Origin: Treponema sp.
GTDB taxonomy: Bacteria > Spirochaetota > Spirochaetia > Treponematales > Breznakiellaceae
DNA: 5,461 bases
Reading direction: 5' to 3'
Assembly (NCBI GenBank): GCA_031259515.1
Contig: JAIRLK010000185.1
Span: 1-5,461 of the forward strand
Shown: positions 4,929-5,461 of the stretch, piece by piece
Layout: every line of letters starts with the position of its first letter
Position numbering within the stretch: position 1 is the first letter of the stretch
The notes under the pieces: model-generated
Databases searched by the model: none
What the model was told of the DNA's origin: nothing
What the model saw: the letters and a program-made list of their open reading frames with translations, nothing else
Position numbers and translations under genes: made by a program

Positions 4929-5461
4929 ATGAAAAACAACATCCTAGCGGGGTGCTTGGCTCTTTTCGCGTGCCTGGCGCTGATGAGTTGCGGCGGTAAA
5001 AGCGGCGGCGGCGCTGCCCAAACCCCAACGACCCAGATTACCCTCGTGTTTGGTTCGGAGCCGAACACCATCGATCCCGCCCTTAATTCGGCGGTGGACG
5101 GGGCTATTTATTTGGGCCACGCCTTTGAGGGGCTCTACAAGTACGCGGACAACGGCCGGGGCCGCGCCCAGGCGGTTCCCGGTCAGGCGGCAGGGGCCCC
5201 GCAAAAAACGGTAAACCCCGATGGTACCGTGGTGTACGTCTACACCCTGCGGGATAACCTCACATGGTCCGACGGAAAGGCCCTGACCGCCGCGGACTTT
5301 GTCTACACCTGGCAGCGCCTGGTGGACCCCTCCACCGCCGCAGACTACAGCTACATGATCGACATGGTTCAAAACGCCAACGAGATCATGGCCGGCGAAA
5401 AGGACAAAAGCGAACTGGGTATCCGGGCGGTGAACGACAAGACCCTGGAGATCACCCTGAC
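4929..5461 (+). CDS. oppA: Oligopeptide-binding lipoprotein OppA (SBP_bac_5 family), 5' part
   Basis: Extracytoplasmic peptide receptor that delivers substrate to OppBC, anchored by lipid. The ATG at 4929 follows AGGAGG (4917-4922) by 6 nt. The first 177 codons are present and the gene runs off the right edge. Residues 1-21 form a lipoprotein signal (MKNN, hydrophobic stretch, then LMSC with acceptor Cys 21), followed by a Gly/Ser-rich linker (CGGKSGGGAAQ). The mature part shows the SBP_bac_5 pattern: FGSEPNTIDPALNS, AFEGLYKY, NPDGTVVYVYTLRDNLTWSDGK, ALTAADFVYTWQRLVDPSTA and NANEIMAGEKDKSELGIRAV, closest to OppA rather than nickel- or murein-peptide-specific receptors as far as I can judge. 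It lies 140 bp after oppF with its own promoter and palindrome, so it is probably regulated separately and made in higher amount. Confidence 0.93.
   Translation, partial: MKNNILAGCLALFACLALMSCGGKSGGGAAQTPTTQITLVFGSEPNTIDPALNSAVDGAIYLGHAFEGLYKYADNGRGRAQAVPGQAAGAPQKTVNPDGTVVYVYTLRDNLTWSDGKALTAADFVYTWQRLVDPSTAADYSYMIDMVQNANEIMAGEKDKSELGIRAVNDKTLEITL

Overview
The window is a bacterial chromosomal segment dominated by an oligopeptide (Opp-type) ABC importer operon read left to right: oppB, oppC, oppD, oppF, then the start of the substrate-binding lipoprotein oppA, which runs off the right edge. By eye the coding DNA is moderately GC-rich, with strong use of CGG (Arg), GGG (Gly) and CCC (Pro) codons. 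Strong AGGAGG ribosome sites, an LMSC lipobox and the style of the Opp proteins suggest a Gram-negative-type bacterium. A GC-richer Treponema-like spirochaete (termite-gut type) is my best guess, but it is an inference from overall resemblance and not proven by any single feature.

Region 1-462 holds the tail of an unidentified gene (stop at 99-101) and a small 110-residue gene at 130-462. The small gene looks like a chimera. Its first ~70 residues resemble a small free-standing hypothetical protein, and its last ~38 residues resemble the extreme C-terminus of AlbA_2/AAA_4 (HATPase_c_4) putative transcriptional regulators.

Region 457-644 is a compact non-coding mobile element. It has perfect 18-bp terminal inverted repeats (467-484 and 616-633), is flanked by a 10-11 bp direct repeat (target duplication), and is palindromic inside, with a stem followed by T-runs on both strands. 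It is a MITE-like element, perhaps mobilised by an IS4/IS231-type transposase, and it may act as a bidirectional terminator between the small gene and the opp operon. The leader 645-790 contains a 9-bp direct repeat and a 7-bp hairpin but no clear promoter.

Region 791-4788 is oppBCDF. The genes are tightly packed: oppB/oppC overlap at the stop codon, oppC/oppD are separated by 8 nt, and oppD/oppF overlap by 8 nt. OppB and OppC form the membrane channel, and OppD and OppF are the two ATPases. An 11-C homopolymer near the 5' end of oppC (1756-1766) is the most striking coding anomaly. A gain or loss of one base gives an early stop in either case, so it is a candidate phase-variation switch for the whole importer.

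Region 4789-4928 separates oppF from oppA. It holds a near-consensus sigma-70 promoter (TTGCCA, 17 bp, TATAAT, with an extended TGA) whose -10 box sits inside a perfect 21-bp palindrome. This looks like a dedicated, repressible oppA promoter. OppA delivers peptides to OppBC; separate transcription would allow the binding protein to be made in excess over the membrane complex.
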